From positions 1 through 5,692 of the forward strand of contig CAMCWG010000196.1 of the NCBI GenBank assembly GCA_945882005.1: a stretch of 5,692 nt of DNA, in the 5' to 3' direction. This DNA is from Bordetella parapertussis (GTDB lineage: Bacteria; Pseudomonadota; Gammaproteobacteria; Burkholderiales; Burkholderiaceae_B). A program made the position numbers and the translations under genes. Each line of letters opens with the position of its first letter. Position 1 is the stretch's first letter. The notes beneath the pieces were generated by a model. That model did not search any database and was not told where the DNA came from. It saw only the letters and a list, made by a program, of their open reading frames with translations. Below are positions 4,353 to 5,692 of the stretch, one piece after another.

Positions 4353-5692
4353 ATGGTCACCGCTACCCCTACCGTTGCAGAGTATGTCGTTAATCGCTTG
4401 GCCGATTTGGGTATCGATCGGGTCTTTGGGGTTCCAGGCGATTATTCGTTTCCTTTTGACGATGCCATTGAGGCATGCGATCGTCTTCAATGGATTGTTT
4501 GCGCTAATGAGTTGAATGCTGCCTATGCGGCCGATGGCTATGCAAGGATCAACGGTGTGTCGATTTTGTCGACTACCTATGGGGTAGGCGAGCTCAGTGC
4601 TTTGAATGGCGTGATGGGCGCACGGGCACAGCGTTTGCCAATTTTCCATATCGTGGGTGCACCGAGCACTCAAATACAAAGACAGGGTCTAATTACGCAT
4701 CACACACTAGGTGACGGTGTGTTTAATAACTTCAAGGCTGCCTCTGAATCTGCGTGTTGTGTCTCTGCCAATCTGACACCCGACAACGTGATTGAAGAGA
4801 TGGAGCGTGTCATTCGTGAAGCATTACGTATAAGTGCGCCAGCCTATATTTCTGTGCCCATGGATTTGGGAAAAATGCCCGTCATCGGCAAGCCAGTGAA
4901 AGGTGTGCCGCTATCGCAAATCAAAAGGACCCACAGCGATCCCGCTGCATTGGAGGCCGCCATTGATTTTGTTATCGGTAAAATGCAGGCAAGCAACAAC
5001 ACCATCGCGTTGCCCACACAGTTTGTGGCCAATTACGGGTTAACGACTGCTCTGCTAAATTTCTTGAACGCTTCCAAGCTTTCTTTTGCCACCACGCCGA
5101 TGGATAAGGGTGTTCTGTCCGAGTCACATCCAGGCTACTTGGGCATCTATAGCGGAATGGGTTCCAGCCCAGTGGATTTAAAAGCGACTGTTGAAGGTGC
5201 AGACCTCGTGCTGGATCTTGGTGGTGTGGTGTTTGAAGATTTCAACACGACGTTTTGGACTGACAACATCGCCTCGACAAAATTGATTGTCTTGGGTGAT
5301 CAATTCGTTCGAATGGGCAGCGCTATATTCACAGGCGTCACCTTGGGCGACATGCTCGAGGGTTTGACTAAGCGTGTGGGTGCTAGTTCAAACTTGCCCG
5401 TCAAGTCTTCCCAATCTGTCATGCCAATAGTCGGTGCAGCCACTGATCCAACATCATCGGATAATTTCTATCCTCGCTTACAAAGCATATTGAAGTCAGG
5501 CGACGTCTTAGTTGTCGAGACGGGGACCTGCGTTATGCATACCACCCCTATGTTATTGCCTGACGGGGTGGGTTTTCAAACGCAGACGTTATGGGGTTCT
5601 ATTGGGTGGGCGACGCCGGCGGCAGAGGGCGTCTGTATGGCTAAAAAGAAGGGTAGAACGATTCTGGTGACAGGCGATGGGTCTCATCAGTT
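4353..5692 (+). CDS. ThDP-dependent 2-oxo acid decarboxylase (indolepyruvate/phenylpyruvate/pyruvate type), 3' end cut by window
   Basis: The frame stays open to the window end and gives 446 residues; the family is usually about 540-560, so roughly 100 are missing. It belongs to the pyruvate decarboxylase group, which removes CO2 from a 2-oxo acid to give an aldehyde, using thiamine diphosphate and Mg2+ in the cytosol. The N-terminal pyrimidine-binding domain has FGVPGD (25-30), the cofactor-activating Glu53 in ANELNAAYAADGYAR (51-65), YGVGELSALNG (76-86) and the paired histidines HHTLGDG (116-122). The central domain has the usual ATTPMDKG...ESHPGYLGIYSG region. The C-terminal pyrophosphate domain begins with ETGT (389-392), LWGSIG (413-418) and GDGS (441-444), the start of the GDG-NN motif. 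HHTLGDG and GVGELSA favour the indolepyruvate/phenylpyruvate branch over acetolactate synthase, but the exact substrate cannot be read. Likely controlled by the divergent TetR protein. Confidence 0.9.
   Translation, partial: MVTATPTVAEYVVNRLADLGIDRVFGVPGDYSFPFDDAIEACDRLQWIVCANELNAAYAADGYARINGVSILSTTYGVGELSALNGVMGARAQRLPIFHIVGAPSTQIQRQGLITHHTLGDGVFNNFKAASESACCVSANLTPDNVIEEMERVIREALRISAPAYISVPMDLGKMPVIGKPVKGVPLSQIKRTHSDPAALEAAIDFVIGKMQASNNTIALPTQFVANYGLTTALLNFLNASKLSFATTPMDKGVLSESHPGYLGIYSGMGSSPVDLKATVEGADLVLDLGGVVFEDFNTTFWTDNIASTKLIVLGDQFVRMGSAIFTGVTLGDMLEGLTKRVGASSNLPVKSSQSVMPIVGAATDPTSSDNFYPRLQSILKSGDVLVVETGTCVMHTTPMLLPDGVGFQTQTLWGSIGWATPAAEGVCMAKKKGRTILVTGDGSHQ

Noticed and set aside
4102..4515. 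Forward ORF of 137 codons over the intergenic region and the decarboxylase start
   Set aside because: It overlaps the decarboxylase in a different frame, its first part crosses the hairpin-rich block, and its residues show no known motif.

Overview
The window looks like a piece of a betaproteobacterial chromosome, most likely order Burkholderiales. This rests on the style of the proteins, the moderate GC, and a tRNA fragment and tRNA-type terminator that resemble those of Comamonadaceae and relatives. No marker gene fixes the genus, so the placement is an inference.

Left part (1 to about 1723): this appears to be the end of an integrated genomic island. It holds the last residues of a protein with an HExxH motif (ends 65), a 50-residue small ORF (93-245) and a 401-residue protein of unknown function with an N-terminal helix-turn-helix-like domain and a long coiled coil (304-1509). 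All read rightwards and are closely spaced. After a spacer with a 10-bp direct repeat comes a 46-base block that matches the 3' half of a CAT-anticodon tRNA, from the anticodon loop to CCA, with no matching 5' half. That is the scar expected where an element has entered a tRNA gene. The intact tRNA and the integrase should lie to the left, outside the window. The tRNA's rho-independent terminator follows at 1731-1757.

Middle (1787-3220): a full-length DUF2252 protein whose conserved motifs resemble those of a kinase fold in permuted order. A 17-base copy of the 3' half of the tRNA terminator lies just after its stop codon, so the gene sits between two direct repeats.

Right part (3342 to end): a leftward TetR-family regulator (3342-4022), then a 330-base intergenic region rich in inverted repeats, then a rightward thiamine-diphosphate-dependent 2-oxo acid decarboxylase of the pyruvate/indolepyruvate/phenylpyruvate group, cut by the window end. 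The divergent layout suggests that the TetR protein controls the decarboxylase. A dyad over the predicted -10 box is the best operator candidate.

The left genes look like mobile accessory genes of unknown role, DUF2252 stands alone, and the regulator and decarboxylase probably form one catabolic unit. No CRISPR array, insertion sequence, rRNA or complete tRNA was seen.
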